From the NCBI RefSeq assembly GCF_035762065.1, contig NZ_DASTPW010000004.1:1-64000 (forward strand): a stretch of DNA of 64,000 nucleotides, in the 5' to 3' direction. Positions within the stretch are counted from its first letter, which is position 1; the number at the start of each line of letters is the position of its first letter. Positions 48,913-56,898 of the stretch are shown here, piece by piece. The notes below the pieces were generated by a model, which was not told the origin of the DNA, searched no databases, and saw only the letters and a list, made by a program, of their open reading frames with translations. Both the position numbers and the translations under genes were made by a program. This stretch comes from Methylibium sp035762065. Its GTDB lineage: Bacteria > Pseudomonadota > Gammaproteobacteria > Burkholderiales > Burkholderiaceae_C.

Positions 48913-50784
48913 ATGGCCCCTCAGCTGCCGGTTCGGCGAACGGCGTGGATCCGAAGGGCGGCTGCGCTGACCGCGGCGTGTGCGGCTTTCGGCGCCGCGG
49001 CACAGATGGCGAGTCCGCTGGCCGCCGCCGGGGCCGATAACTCCCGGCTCGACGCGTCGCTGTTCTATCAGCTGCTGATCGGCGAGATCGAGCTCAACCG
49101 CGGCGACGTCGGCACCGGCTTCCAGGTACTGCTCGACGCGGCGCGCAAGACGCGCGACGAGCGCCTGTTCCGCCGTGCCACCGAGGTCGCGCTGGAAGCG
49201 CGCGCCGGCGATCAGGCGCTCGACGCCGCGCGGGCCTGGCGGCAGACGCTGCCGGCATCGATCGAGGCGCATCGCTACGAGGCGCAGTTGCTCGTGGCCC
49301 TGAACCGCGTGGCCGAAACCGCGACGCCCTTGCGTTCGCTGCTGGCGCTGGTGCCGAACGCCCAGCGCGCCGACGCGATCGCTTCGCTGCCCGGCTTCTT
49401 CGGCCGCGGCGGCGATCGCAAGGCCGCCTCCAGCGCCGCGGCAGGGGTGCTCGAGCAGGTCCTCGCGCCGTATGCCGAAGGGGGTGGCGAGGTGCGCGGA
49501 TCCATCCCGCCGACCGCCGCCGAGCAGAGTGCCGTCGCGGTTGCCGCCTGGGTGGCGCTGGGCCGCGTGCGCGCGGCGGCGGGCGACGCGCCGAGGGCGC
49601 TCGAAGCGGCGCGGCGCGCGAAGGCCGCCGATCCTGCGGCCGACGCGCCCGCGCTGTTGGCGATCGAGCTGCTCGGCGCCGAGCCGGCGGCGGAGGCGCT
49701 GGTCACCGAGCACCTGGCCGCAGCCCCTGCGTCGCCCACCGGCCGCAGCGCCGTGCGGCTGGGCTACGCGCGTGCGCTCGCGCTTGCACAGCGCTACGCC
49801 GATGCGGCGCCGCAGATCGAAGCGGTGACCCGCGAGTCGCCGCAGTTCGTCGATGCCTGGCTGACGCTCGGCGCGCTGCAGGTCGAACTGAAGCAGCCCG
49901 AGGCTGCCGAGGCCGCGCTGCGCAAGTACCTGTCGCTGATCGAGGCGGAAACGAAGGACGCGCCCGATCCGGCGGCGGCCGCCGCCGTGGAAGCGGACGA
50001 CGATGCGGCGAGCCCTTCGCAGCGGCTCGCGCAGGCCTATCTGCTGCTCGCGCAGGCGGCCGAGCAGAAGCGCGATTTCAAGGCGGCCGAGGAGTGGCTC
50101 TCGAAGGTGGACAGCTCGCAGGCGCTGGCGGTGCAGTCGCGCCGCGCCTCGCTGCTCGCGCAGCAGGGCCGGCTCGCCGATGCACGCGCGCTGATCCGCA
50201 AGCTGCCCGAGCGCACGCCCGACGACGCGCGCGCCAAGCTGCTCGCCGAGGTGCAGCTGATGCGCGACCAGAAGCAGTGGCCCGCCGCCTACGAGCTGCT
50301 CGGCCAGATGAACCAGCGCTACAGGGAGGACACCGACCTCCTGTACGAGCAGGCGATGATGGCCGAGAAGCTCGACCGCCTGGGTGAGATGGAGCAGTTG
50401 CTGCGCCGCGTGATCGCGCTCAAGCCGCAGCAGCCGCAGGCCTACAACGCGCTCGGCTACTCGCTGGCCGATCGCAAGCAGCGGCTCGACGAAGCCCGGC
50501 AGCTGATCAACAAGGCAATCGAACTGTCGCCCGGCGATCCCTTCCTGATCGACAGCCTCGGCTGGGTCGAGTACCGGCTCGGCAACCACGACGAAGCGCT
50601 GAAGTGGCTCGGCCAGGCCTACCGCATGCGGCCCGACGCCGAGATCGGGGCCCATCTCGGCGAGGTGCTCTGGGTCGTCGGCAAGCGCGACGAAGCCCGG
50701 CGCGTGCTTGCCGAGGCCCGCGCCCGCGACGCCGGCAACGACGTGCTGAAGGAAACACTGGCGCGGCTCAAGGTCGATCTGTGA
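48913..50784 (+). CDS. Tetratricopeptide-repeat protein, periplasmic
   Basis: This 623-residue secreted protein has a signal peptide at about residues 1-30 (RRAAALTAACAAFGAAAQ). Multiple TPR-like helical repeats follow, for example residues 95-160, 250-360 and the tandem region LLYEQAMMAEKLDRLGEMEQ through AYNALGYSLADRK to the end. Such genes stand upstream of lolB in many Betaproteobacteria; a role in outer-membrane lipoprotein or envelope assembly is inferred only from context. It is coupled to lolB by GTGA. Confidence 0.85.
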   Translation: MAPQLPVRRTAWIRRAAALTAACAAFGAAAQMASPLAAAGADNSRLDASLFYQLLIGEIELNRGDVGTGFQVLLDAARKTRDERLFRRATEVALEARAGDQALDAARAWRQTLPASIEAHRYEAQLLVALNRVAETATPLRSLLALVPNAQRADAIASLPGFFGRGGDRKAASSAAAGVLEQVLAPYAEGGGEVRGSIPPTAAEQSAVAVAAWVALGRVRAAAGDAPRALEAARRAKAADPAADAPALLAIELLGAEPAAEALVTEHLAAAPASPTGRSAVRLGYARALALAQRYADAAPQIEAVTRESPQFVDAWLTLGALQVELKQPEAAEAALRKYLSLIEAETKDAPDPAAAAAVEADDDAASPSQRLAQAYLLLAQAAEQKRDFKAAEEWLSKVDSSQALAVQSRRASLLAQQGRLADARALIRKLPERTPDDARAKLLAEVQLMRDQKQWPAAYELLGQMNQRYREDTDLLYEQAMMAEKLDRLGEMEQLLRRVIALKPQQPQAYNALGYSLADRKQRLDEARQLINKAIELSPGDPFLIDSLGWVEYRLGNHDEALKWLGQAYRMRPDAEIGAHLGEVLWVVGKRDEARRVLAEARARDAGNDVLKETLARLKVDL

Positions 50785-51296
50785 TCGCCCGGCGTCGGCT
50801 GGCCGCGGCAGCGGTCTCCTCGGCGCTGCTCGCCGGCTGCGCGGCGCTCGCGCCGCCGGTGCCGGGCGACCGGCTCGCCGGCCGGCTCGCGGTGCAGGTG
50901 GAGGGCGACGCGCAACGCTCGTTCTCGTCGGCCTTCGAATTGAGCGGCTCGGCCGAGCGCGGCAGGCTGGTGTTGACCAGCCCGCTGGGCACCCAGATGG
51001 GCCGCGCCGAGTGGTCGCCGGGCCGGGCCGAACTCGACGACGGGCGCCAGCAGCGCCACTACGCCGACCTTCAGGATCTCGCCGAGCAGGCACTGGGCGA
51101 GCGCGTGCCGATCGCCGCACTGTTCGACTGGTTGCGCGGCCGGCCGACACCGGGTGCGCCGAGCGAGCCGCAGCCGGGCGGCTTCGAGCAGCTCGGCTGG
51201 CGCGTCGACGTGTCGCGGCGCGATGCGGGCCTCGTCGAGGCGAAGCGCGACTCGACGCCGCGGGTCACGGTGCGCGCGCGGCTCGACGCGCCATGA
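50781..51296 (+). CDS. lolB: Outer-membrane lipoprotein insertion protein LolB
   Basis: LolB receives lipoproteins from LolA and inserts them in the outer membrane. It has 171 residues with a lipoprotein signal peptide with lipobox LLAGC (Cys about residue 20). FSSAFELSGSAERGRLVLTSPLGTQM and a GWRV segment are typical of the family. The GTG at 50781 overlaps the TPR stop. The gene overlaps ispE by ATGA, the usual lolB-ispE arrangement. Confidence 0.93.
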   Translation: MIARRRLAAAAVSSALLAGCAALAPPVPGDRLAGRLAVQVEGDAQRSFSSAFELSGSAERGRLVLTSPLGTQMGRAEWSPGRAELDDGRQQRHYADLQDLAEQALGERVPIAALFDWLRGRPTPGAPSEPQPGGFEQLGWRVDVSRRDAGLVEAKRDSTPRVTVRARLDAP

Positions 51297-52180
51297 AGGC
51301 GCTGCACGACCTGGCCGCGCCGGCCAAGCTGAATCTCTTCCTGCACGTCGTCGGCCGGCGTGCCGACGGCTACCACGAGCTGCAGTCGGTCTTCGTGTTG
51401 ATCGACTGGTGCGACACGCTGCACCTCGAGCGCCGCGCCGACGGCCGGCTGCAGCGGCACGACCTCGGCGACGCCCTACCGTCCGATGACCTCTGCCTGC
51501 GCGCCGCCCGGCTGCTGCAGCAGCGCGCCGGCGTCGCCGACGGCGTCGACATCGCGATCGACAAGCGCATCCCCAGCGGCGCCGGCCTCGGCGGCGGCAG
51601 CTCGGACGCTGCGACGGTGCTCCTCGCGCTGAACCGGCTGTGGAAGCTGCACTGGCCCCGGGGGCGGCTCGCGGCGCTCGCGCTCGAGCTCGGGGCCGAC
51701 GTGCCCTTCTTCGTCGGCGGGCGCAATGCCTGGGTCGAAGGCATCGGCGAGCGGCTGACGCCGATCGAGCTGCCCGAGCCGCTGCGAGGCGCACGCTGGG
51801 CTGTGCTAAAGCCGGCGCAAAGCGTGCCGACCGCGGCCATCTTCGGTGCCGCGACGCTGAAGCGCGACACCGCCGCTGCTACACTGCCGGCCTTTCTTGC
51901 GGACCCCACCGGCTTCGGCCACAACGATCTGCAGCCCACCGCCGAAGCGCACAGCGCGGAAGTCGGCGCGGCACTCGGATGGTTGAAGCAACGCGGGGGG
52001 CGGAGCCGGATGTCGGGTTCGGGCAGCGCGGTTTTCGCGCCATGGACCCAGGCGAACGATCCCTTCGAAGGCGGCGTGCCGCCGGGCTGGATCGCAAGGC
52101 TCTGCCGAGGTCTGGAGTGCCACCCGCTGGCGCACTGGGCCGAAGACGCCGAGCCGACGGTCGGCAGGAAAACGGTTTGA
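51293..52180 (+). CDS. ispE: 4-diphosphocytidyl-2-C-methyl-D-erythritol kinase
   Basis: Fourth dedicated step of the MEP isoprenoid pathway (CDP-ME to CDP-MEP). It has 295 residues, a GHMP kinase with PAKLNLFLHVVGRRADGYHEL at the N-terminus and the ATP loop RIPSGAGLGGGSSDAATVL near residue 95. C-terminal MSGSGSAVFAPW is present. The start is coupled to lolB. tRNA-Gln and prs follow, as in most proteobacteria. Confidence 0.97.
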   Translation: MKALHDLAAPAKLNLFLHVVGRRADGYHELQSVFVLIDWCDTLHLERRADGRLQRHDLGDALPSDDLCLRAARLLQQRAGVADGVDIAIDKRIPSGAGLGGGSSDAATVLLALNRLWKLHWPRGRLAALALELGADVPFFVGGRNAWVEGIGERLTPIELPEPLRGARWAVLKPAQSVPTAAIFGAATLKRDTAAATLPAFLADPTGFGHNDLQPTAEAHSAEVGAALGWLKQRGGRSRMSGSGSAVFAPWTQANDPFEGGVPPGWIARLCRGLECHPLAHWAEDAEPTVGRKTV

Positions 52181-52268
52181 GGGCTCGGCGTGCCGGTCCT
52201 GCAGGAGTTCGAAGTGCGGCCCACGCCGCGCCGTCAGGAGTTAGGAGCGCGGCTCTCGTCGCGCCGCT

Positions 52269-52345
52269 AGGGGAGTCGCCAAGTTGGTCAAGGCATCGGA
52301 TTTTGATTCCGACATGCGAGGGTTCGAGTCCTTCCTCCCCTGCCA
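52269..52345 (+). tRNA. tRNA-Gln (UUG)
   Basis: Seventy-seven bases with encoded CCA. The acceptor stem AGGGGAG/CTCCCCT is perfect, the anticodon stem TCGGA/TCCGA has loop TTTTGAT (anticodon TTG), and the T stem is GAGGG/CCTTC with one G-U pair. The position between ispE and prs is conserved in proteobacteria. Confidence 0.97.
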
Positions 52346-52363
52346 AGACATCGAGTGAGACCT

Positions 52364-52394
52364 GTCGCGCCGCCCCCAGCGGCGCGACGTTTTT
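52364..52394 (+). terminator. Intrinsic terminator after tRNA-Gln
   Basis: A perfect 10-bp stem GTCGCGCCGC/GCGGCGCGAC with loop CCCCA is followed by GTTTTT. It should end the upstream transcript just 42 bp before prs, so prs needs read-through or a promoter in that short gap; I see no strong one. Confidence 0.9.
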
Positions 52395-52436
52395 CGTGAA
52401 CCCGTTCCAACGTAGCCTGATCGCCGCGGAGTCGTG

Positions 52437-53399
52437 ATGCTCGCCAACACCATGCTCTTCACCGGCAACGCGAACCCCGCGCTGGCGCAGGAGATCGCCG
52501 TCTCGCTCGGGCTCGAACTCGGCAAGGCCAAGGTCGGCCGGTTCTCCGACGGCGAAGTCGATGTCGAGATCCACCAGAACGTGCGCGCGCGCGACATCTT
52601 CGTCGTGCAGCCCACCGGCGCGCCGACCAACGAGAACCTGATGGAACTCGTGATCATGGTCGACGCATTCAAGCGCGCGTCGGCCCGGCGCATCACCGCG
52701 GTGATGCCCTACTTCGGCTACGCCCGGCAGGACCGCCGCCCGCGCAGCACCCGCGTGCCGATCAGCGCGAAGGTCGTCGCGAACATGCTCGAAGCCGTCG
52801 GCGTCGAACGCCTGCTCACGATGGACCTGCACGCCGACCAGATCCAGGGCTTCTTCGACATCCCGGTCGACAACATCTACGCCTCGCCGGTGCTGCTGGC
52901 CGACGTCAAGGCCAAGGGCTACAAGGATCTGGTCGTGATCTCGCCGGACGTCGGCGGCGTGGTGCGTGCCCGCGCGCTGGCCAAGCAGCTCGGCTGCGAC
53001 CTCGCCATCATCGACAAGCGCCGCCCCTCGGCCAACGTGTCTGAGGTGATGCATGTCATCGGCGACATCGAGGGCCGCAACTGCGTGGTCATGGACGACA
53101 TGATCGACACGGCGGGCACCCTGGTGACGGCGGCCAAGGTGCTCAAGGAGCGTGGCGCGAACAGCGTCTATGCCTATTGCACGCATGCGGTGTTCTCCGG
53201 CCCGGCGATCGAGCGCATCCGTGCTTCCGATCTCGACGAAGTCGTGATCACCAACACCCTGGCGATGAACGAGACCACGCGCGGCTGCGAAAAGATCCGC
53301 CAGCTGTCGGTCGCCTTCCTGTTCGCCGAGACCATCCGCCGCATTTCCGACGGCGAATCGGTCACCTCCCTCTTCTCGGAGCAGAACAACAACTTCTGA
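52437..53399 (+). CDS. prs: Ribose-phosphate pyrophosphokinase (PRPP synthetase)
   Basis: Makes PRPP from ribose-5-phosphate and ATP for nucleotide, His and Trp synthesis. It has 320 residues with the flexible catalytic loop YFGYARQDRRPRSTRVPI, ATP-site residues, the PRPP-binding signature VVMDDMIDTAGTLV near residue 222, and the regulatory flap region. ATG 52437 follows GGAG by eight bases; a GTG directly before it is less likely. Confidence 0.97.
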   Translation: MLANTMLFTGNANPALAQEIAVSLGLELGKAKVGRFSDGEVDVEIHQNVRARDIFVVQPTGAPTNENLMELVIMVDAFKRASARRITAVMPYFGYARQDRRPRSTRVPISAKVVANMLEAVGVERLLTMDLHADQIQGFFDIPVDNIYASPVLLADVKAKGYKDLVVISPDVGGVVRARALAKQLGCDLAIIDKRRPSANVSEVMHVIGDIEGRNCVVMDDMIDTAGTLVTAAKVLKERGANSVYAYCTHAVFSGPAIERIRASDLDEVVITNTLAMNETTRGCEKIRQLSVAFLFAETIRRISDGESVTSLFSEQNNNF

Positions 53400-53409
53400 G
53401 CCGCGTCGC

Positions 53410-53434
53410 GTCGTCGCGCACGGTGCGCGGCGAC
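53410..53434 (+). promoter_or_regulatory. Strong hairpin in the prs-rplY gap
   Basis: GTCGTCGCGCAC pairs with GTGCGCGGCGAC (about 11 bp, one G-U, tiny loop), 10 bases after the prs stop. There is no T-run after it, so it may be an mRNA-stabilising or processing structure rather than a terminator. Confidence 0.5.
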
Positions 53435-53443
53435 GTCCTTCAG

Positions 53444-53472
53444 GGGCCTGGTCGCGGGCCCTTCCTCTTTTT
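53444..53472 (+). terminator. Terminator-like hairpin in the rplY leader
   Basis: GGGCC-N8-GGCCC is followed by TTCCTCTTTTT, ending only 10 bases before the rplY ATG and overlapping its leader. It could be a prs terminator or an attenuator controlling bL25. Confidence 0.5.
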
Positions 53473-53482
53473 GGAGAACGTC

Positions 53483-54133
53483 ATGAAATTCGTCGCCTAC
53501 GCGCGCGAGCAGCAGGGGACCGGAGCGAGCCGCCGCCTGCGGGTGTCGGGCAAGGTGCCCGGCATCGTCTACGGAGCAGGCGAGCCCGCGATGATCGAAC
53601 TCGATCACAACGCGCTCTTCCATGCGCTGAAGAAGGAGGCCTTCCACTCCTCGCTGCTCGACATGGAGCTCGCCGGCCAGACCCAGCAGGTGCTGCTGCG
53701 CGACGTGCAGATGCACGCCTACAAGCCGCTCGTGCTGCACGTGGACTTCCAGCGCGTCGATGCCACCACGCGCATCGTCAAGAAGGTGCCGCTGCACTTC
53801 ATCAACGAAGAGAACGCGCCGGGCGTGAAGACCGACAAGGGCGTGATGTCGCACGTCGCGACCGAGCTCGAGATCGAGTGCCTGGCCTCGCAACTGCCCG
53901 AGTTCCTGACGGTCGATCTGGGCGAGCTGGGCAAGGGCCAGTCGATCCACGTGGCCGACCTGAAGCTGCCCAAGGGCGTGAAGCCGGTGCTGCGCGGCAA
54001 GAAGAACCCGGTGCTTGCGACCGTGGTGAACCAGGCCGAAGAGGAAGTCCAGCCCGAGACGCCGGTCGCCACGCCTGCCGCCAAGGCTGCGCCGGCCAAG
54101 GGCAAGAAGGACGAGAAGCAGAACCGCAAGTGA
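53483..54133 (+). CDS. rplY: 50S ribosomal protein L25/general stress protein Ctc
   Basis: 5S-rRNA-binding ribosomal protein of the long (Ctc/TL5) type. It has 216 residues: N-terminal L25 domain (MKFVAYAREQQGTGASRRLR; KVPGIVYG), a C-terminal β-domain, and a Lys/Ala-rich tail. A GGAG ribosome-binding site precedes the ATG. A clear terminator follows the gene. The prs-rplY-pth order is conserved. Confidence 0.96.
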   Translation: MKFVAYAREQQGTGASRRLRVSGKVPGIVYGAGEPAMIELDHNALFHALKKEAFHSSLLDMELAGQTQQVLLRDVQMHAYKPLVLHVDFQRVDATTRIVKKVPLHFINEENAPGVKTDKGVMSHVATELEIECLASQLPEFLTVDLGELGKGQSIHVADLKLPKGVKPVLRGKKNPVLATVVNQAEEEVQPETPVATPAAKAAPAKGKKDEKQNRK

Positions 54134-54152
54134 TCGGCGGCTCCGCGTCACG

Positions 54153-54176
54153 GGCCCCGCTTAGGCGGGGCCTTTT
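54153..54176 (+). terminator. Intrinsic terminator after rplY
   Basis: Eight-bp stem GGCCCCGC/GCGGGGCC with loop TTAG, followed by TTTT. It separates rplY from pth, which has its own -10-like box. Confidence 0.85.
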
Positions 54177-54252
54177 CGTTTCCTGCGTCCGCTTTCCGCG
54201 CGCGCCCGCACGGTGGATGACGCGCGACGGGCGCTCCCGATAATCGCGCCTC

Positions 54253-54894
54253 ATGTTCAAGCTCCTCGCCGGCCTCGGCAATCCCGGCCCCGACTACGAA
54301 GCGACGCGCCACAATGCCGGGTTCTGGTGGCTCGATGAAGTCGCGCGCAAGCTCGGCGCGACGCTCGCGATGGATCGCAGCCACCACGGCCGCATCGCGC
54401 GCCTCAACCGGCCGGCCGGGCCGCTGTGGCTGGTCGAGCCCCAGACCTTCATGAACCTGTCGGGCAAGTCGGTCGCGGGGCTGGCGCGCTTCTTCAAGAT
54501 CGCGCCGGGCGAGATCCTCGTCGCGCACGACGAACTCGATTTGCCGCCGGGCGAGATCAAGCTCAAGCAGGGCGGCGGTCACGGCGGCCACAACGGCCTG
54601 CGCGACATCCACGCGCAACTCGGCTCGGCCGACTACTGGCGGCTGCGCATCGGCATCGGCCATCCTGGCGTCAAGACCGAGGTGATGAGCTACGTGCTCG
54701 GCAAGCCGCCCTCGGCGCAGCGCGAAGCGATCGAAGCGGCGATCGCGAAGTCGCTCGGCGTACTCGACGACCTGCTCGCCGGCGAGACGGCGCGCGCGAC
54801 GAGCGCACTGCACACCACCAAGCCGCCACGGCCGAAGCCGCCGCGGCCGGCGGGGCTCGCGCCGCAGGCCGCGGCACCGGCCAAGGAGGGTTGA
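54253..54894 (+). CDS. pth: Peptidyl-tRNA hydrolase
   Basis: Releases peptides from prematurely dropped peptidyl-tRNAs. It has 213 residues with LLAGLGNPGPDYEATRHNAG (catalytic His in RHNAG), the FMNLSGKSV motif, HDELDLPPG and GHGGHNGLRD, plus a Pro/Ala-rich C-terminal extension of about 20 residues. A -10-like GATAAT (54239-54244) sits 8 nt before the ATG, with no ribosome-binding site, suggesting a leaderless mRNA. Its stop overlaps the next start (TGATG). Confidence 0.97.
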   Translation: MFKLLAGLGNPGPDYEATRHNAGFWWLDEVARKLGATLAMDRSHHGRIARLNRPAGPLWLVEPQTFMNLSGKSVAGLARFFKIAPGEILVAHDELDLPPGEIKLKQGGGHGGHNGLRDIHAQLGSADYWRLRIGIGHPGVKTEVMSYVLGKPPSAQREAIEAAIAKSLGVLDDLLAGETARATSALHTTKPPRPKPPRPAGLAPQAAAPAKEG

Positions 54895-55301
54895 TGGCTG
54901 CGAACCTCGGCTTTCCAGCCGCGCTGCTGGCTTTCGCGCTGGCCGGCGTGGCGTCGGCGCAGACGACCGTCTACCGCTGCGGTACCGACGGCCGCAGCTA
55001 TTCGCAGCAGCCTTGCGGCGACGGGCGGGCGCTGGACTTCGACGACGCCCGCAGCGACGCACAACGTCGCGACGCGCAAGCGGCGAGCCACCGCGAAGCG
55101 CTCGTGGCGCAGCAGCTGGAGCGCGACCGCCGCCGCATCGAGCGGGCCGGCGGGCCGTCCGTGGCCCGCATCGACGGCCGCGGCGGCGGGCATGAAGCAG
55201 CGGCACCGTCCAAGGCCGCGACGACGCGCCCGCGCAAGGCCGCGCCCGAGGCTTCGTTCAAGGCCGCGGTGCCGCGCCAGCCGAAGCCGCGCAAAGCCTG
55301 A
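54894..55301 (+). CDS. DUF4124-type periplasmic protein
   Basis: This small secreted protein has 135 residues. The signal peptide is at 1-22 (LLAFALAGVASAQ), then TTVYRCGTDGRSYSQQPCGDG, the paired-cysteine motif of DUF4124-like domains. An Arg/Ala-rich, low-complexity C-terminal half follows that is probably disordered. Function unknown. It is translationally coupled to pth and convergent with the ferredoxin gene; the two genes abut with no gap. Confidence 0.75.
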   Translation: MAANLGFPAALLAFALAGVASAQTTVYRCGTDGRSYSQQPCGDGRALDFDDARSDAQRRDAQAASHREALVAQQLERDRRRIERAGGPSVARIDGRGGGHEAAAPSKAATTRPRKAAPEASFKAAVPRQPKPRKA

Positions 55302-55580
55302 TCAGCCGCCGGCCGCGTCGTCCTCGGCGGCGGCCTTGCCGGTCAGCAGCCTGAACTTCGCCCACAGCTGCGGCTTGCTTTCCACCTGCTGCGGATTCAC
55401 CGGAATGCAGGCGACCGGGCAGACCTGCACGCATTGCGGCTCGTCGAAGTGGCCGACGCATTCGGTGCACTTGCGCGGGTCGATCACGTAGAACTCGGCG
55501 CCCATCGAGATCGCCTGGTTCGGGCATTCGGGCTCGCAGACGTCGCAGTTGATGCATTCGTCCGTGATCATGAGTGCCAT
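55302..55580 (-). CDS. YfhL-family 2[4Fe-4S] ferredoxin
   Basis: This 92-residue electron carrier has two cluster motifs: CINCDVCEPECP (with the partner Cys in the second set) and CTECVGHFDEPQCVQVCPVACIP. The second has the insertion between cysteines that typifies the YfhL/FdxA-like group. ATG 55580 has AGGGCCT-type weak spacing upstream; the ATG 24 bases before would add eight residues. It lies downstream of coaD, a common arrangement in Betaproteobacteria. The physiological partner is unknown. Confidence 0.93.
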   Translation of the reverse strand: MALMITDECINCDVCEPECPNQAISMGAEFYVIDPRKCTECVGHFDEPQCVQVCPVACIPVNPQQVESKPQLWAKFRLLTGKAAAEDDAAGG

Positions 55581-55695
55581 AGGCCCTCCTGCACACGAAC
55601 GCATGTCACGAGCGCCTGCCGGCGTTCGCCGCGCGAGGGGTAAGGCATGGCTTGCCGATTACCGCTCGGCGGGTCCGTGACCGTCGACGCCATCG

Positions 55696-56196
55696 TTAGC
55701 TTCCCTTCGCGACGCGCGCGCGCAGCCGCTCCAGCACCGAGGGGGCGACGAACTTCGACACGTCGCCGCCGAGCGAGGCGATCTCGCGCACGAAGGTGCC
55801 GCTGACGAACTGGTAGTGGTCGCTGGGCGTGAGGAACACCGTCTCGACGTCGGGCATCAGCTGTCGGTTCATGCCGGCCATCTGGAACTCGTACTCGAAA
55901 TCGCTGACTGCGCGCAGCCCGCGCACCACGACGCGGCCGCCGTGCGAGACGACGAAGTCGCGCAGCAGGCCGTCGAAGGCCAGAACCTCGACGTTGCGGT
56001 ACGGCGCGGAGAGTTCGCGCGCCATTGCGAGCCGGTCGTCGAGTCCGAACATCGTGCGTTTGTGATGCCCGGCCGCGACCGCGACGATCAGCCGCGGGAA
56101 CAGCGAACTCGCGCGGCGCACGAGGTCGTCGTGGCCGAGCGTCATCGGATCGAAGGTGCCGGGGTAGACGGCGCACAGGCCGTTGTGGAAGGGCAC
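55696..56196 (-). CDS. coaD: Phosphopantetheine adenylyltransferase
   Basis: Penultimate step of coenzyme A synthesis. It has 166 residues with nucleotidyl-transferase motif AVYPGTFDPMTLGHDDLVRR (TxGH is TLGH) and C-terminal SGTFVREIASLGGDVSKFV. No ATG lies at the expected start, so the GTG at 56196 is used; an in-frame ATG at 56265 would add 23 residues overlapping rsmD. It belongs to an rsmD-coaD-ferredoxin run. Confidence 0.95.
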   Translation of the reverse strand: MPFHNGLCAVYPGTFDPMTLGHDDLVRRASSLFPRLIVAVAAGHHKRTMFGLDDRLAMARELSAPYRNVEVLAFDGLLRDFVVSHGGRVVVRGLRAVSDFEYEFQMAGMNRQLMPDVETVFLTPSDHYQFVSGTFVREIASLGGDVSKFVAPSVLERLRARVAKGS

Positions 56197-56227
56197 GGTG
56201 GCGGCGGCGGTCAGGGGTTGCGGCAGT

Positions 56228-56821
56228 TTATGCGTCGCTCGCGGCGCGACGCGCCAAGTGGGCATGGACCTGGCCCGCCTTCAAGTGGCGGTGCAAGTGC
56301 AGCCCCGCCGCGTCGAAAAGCCCCGGCGGGAACGCCCGATCCGCTTCCAGATAGAGCCAGCCGCCCGATGCGACAAGTCCGGCGCCCGCCTGCAGGGCCG
56401 GTTCGAACAACCCGGCGTCGAACGGCGGATCGAGCAGCACCAGATCGAAGGCCGGGCCGCGGTGGTTGCGCATCCAGGCGATCGCGTCGGCCGCCTCGAT
56501 GCGCACCTGTGCGGCGCCCAGCATGGCCTGCGCGCCGCGCAGCGCGGCGTGGAGCGCGGCATCGCGCTCGATCAGCAGCACTTCCCCCGCCCCGCGCGAC
56601 GCCGCCTCGAAGCCGAGCGCGCCGCTGCCGGCGAAGGCGTCGAGGCAGCGCCAGCCGGTGAGCTCCTGCCCGAGCCAGTTGAACAGCGTCTCGCGCACGC
56701 GGTCGGGCGTGGGCCGCAGGCCGGGGCGATCGGGCACCGGCAGCCGCCGGCGCTTCCAGGCGCCGCCGACGATGCGGACCTGTCCGGGGCGGTTCGCGGC
56801 ACTTGATCGAGGCGGGGGCAT
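56228..56821 (-). CDS. rsmD: 16S rRNA (guanine-966-N2)-methyltransferase
   Basis: Methylates G966 of 16S rRNA in the assembled 30S subunit. It has 197 residues with N-terminal VRIVGGAWKRRRLPVP, LRPTPDRVRETLFNWL, SAM motif LDAFAGSGALGFEAASRG and catalytic LLDPPFDAG. A weak TAAGGT box precedes the ATG by 6 nt. It is divergent from ftsY, the conserved rsmD/ftsY neighbourhood. Confidence 0.95.
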   Translation of the reverse strand: MPPPRSSAANRPGQVRIVGGAWKRRRLPVPDRPGLRPTPDRVRETLFNWLGQELTGWRCLDAFAGSGALGFEAASRGAGEVLLIERDAALHAALRGAQAMLGAAQVRIEAADAIAWMRNHRGPAFDLVLLDPPFDAGLFEPALQAGAGLVASGGWLYLEADRAFPPGLFDAAGLHLHRHLKAGQVHAHLARRAASDA

Positions 56822-56898
56822 CGCGCGACCTTAGCGCAGGCCGTCGACGGCGCATCGCGCGCATTCGACGCCGAAGCGCCTCCCTAGAATCGGACGCG

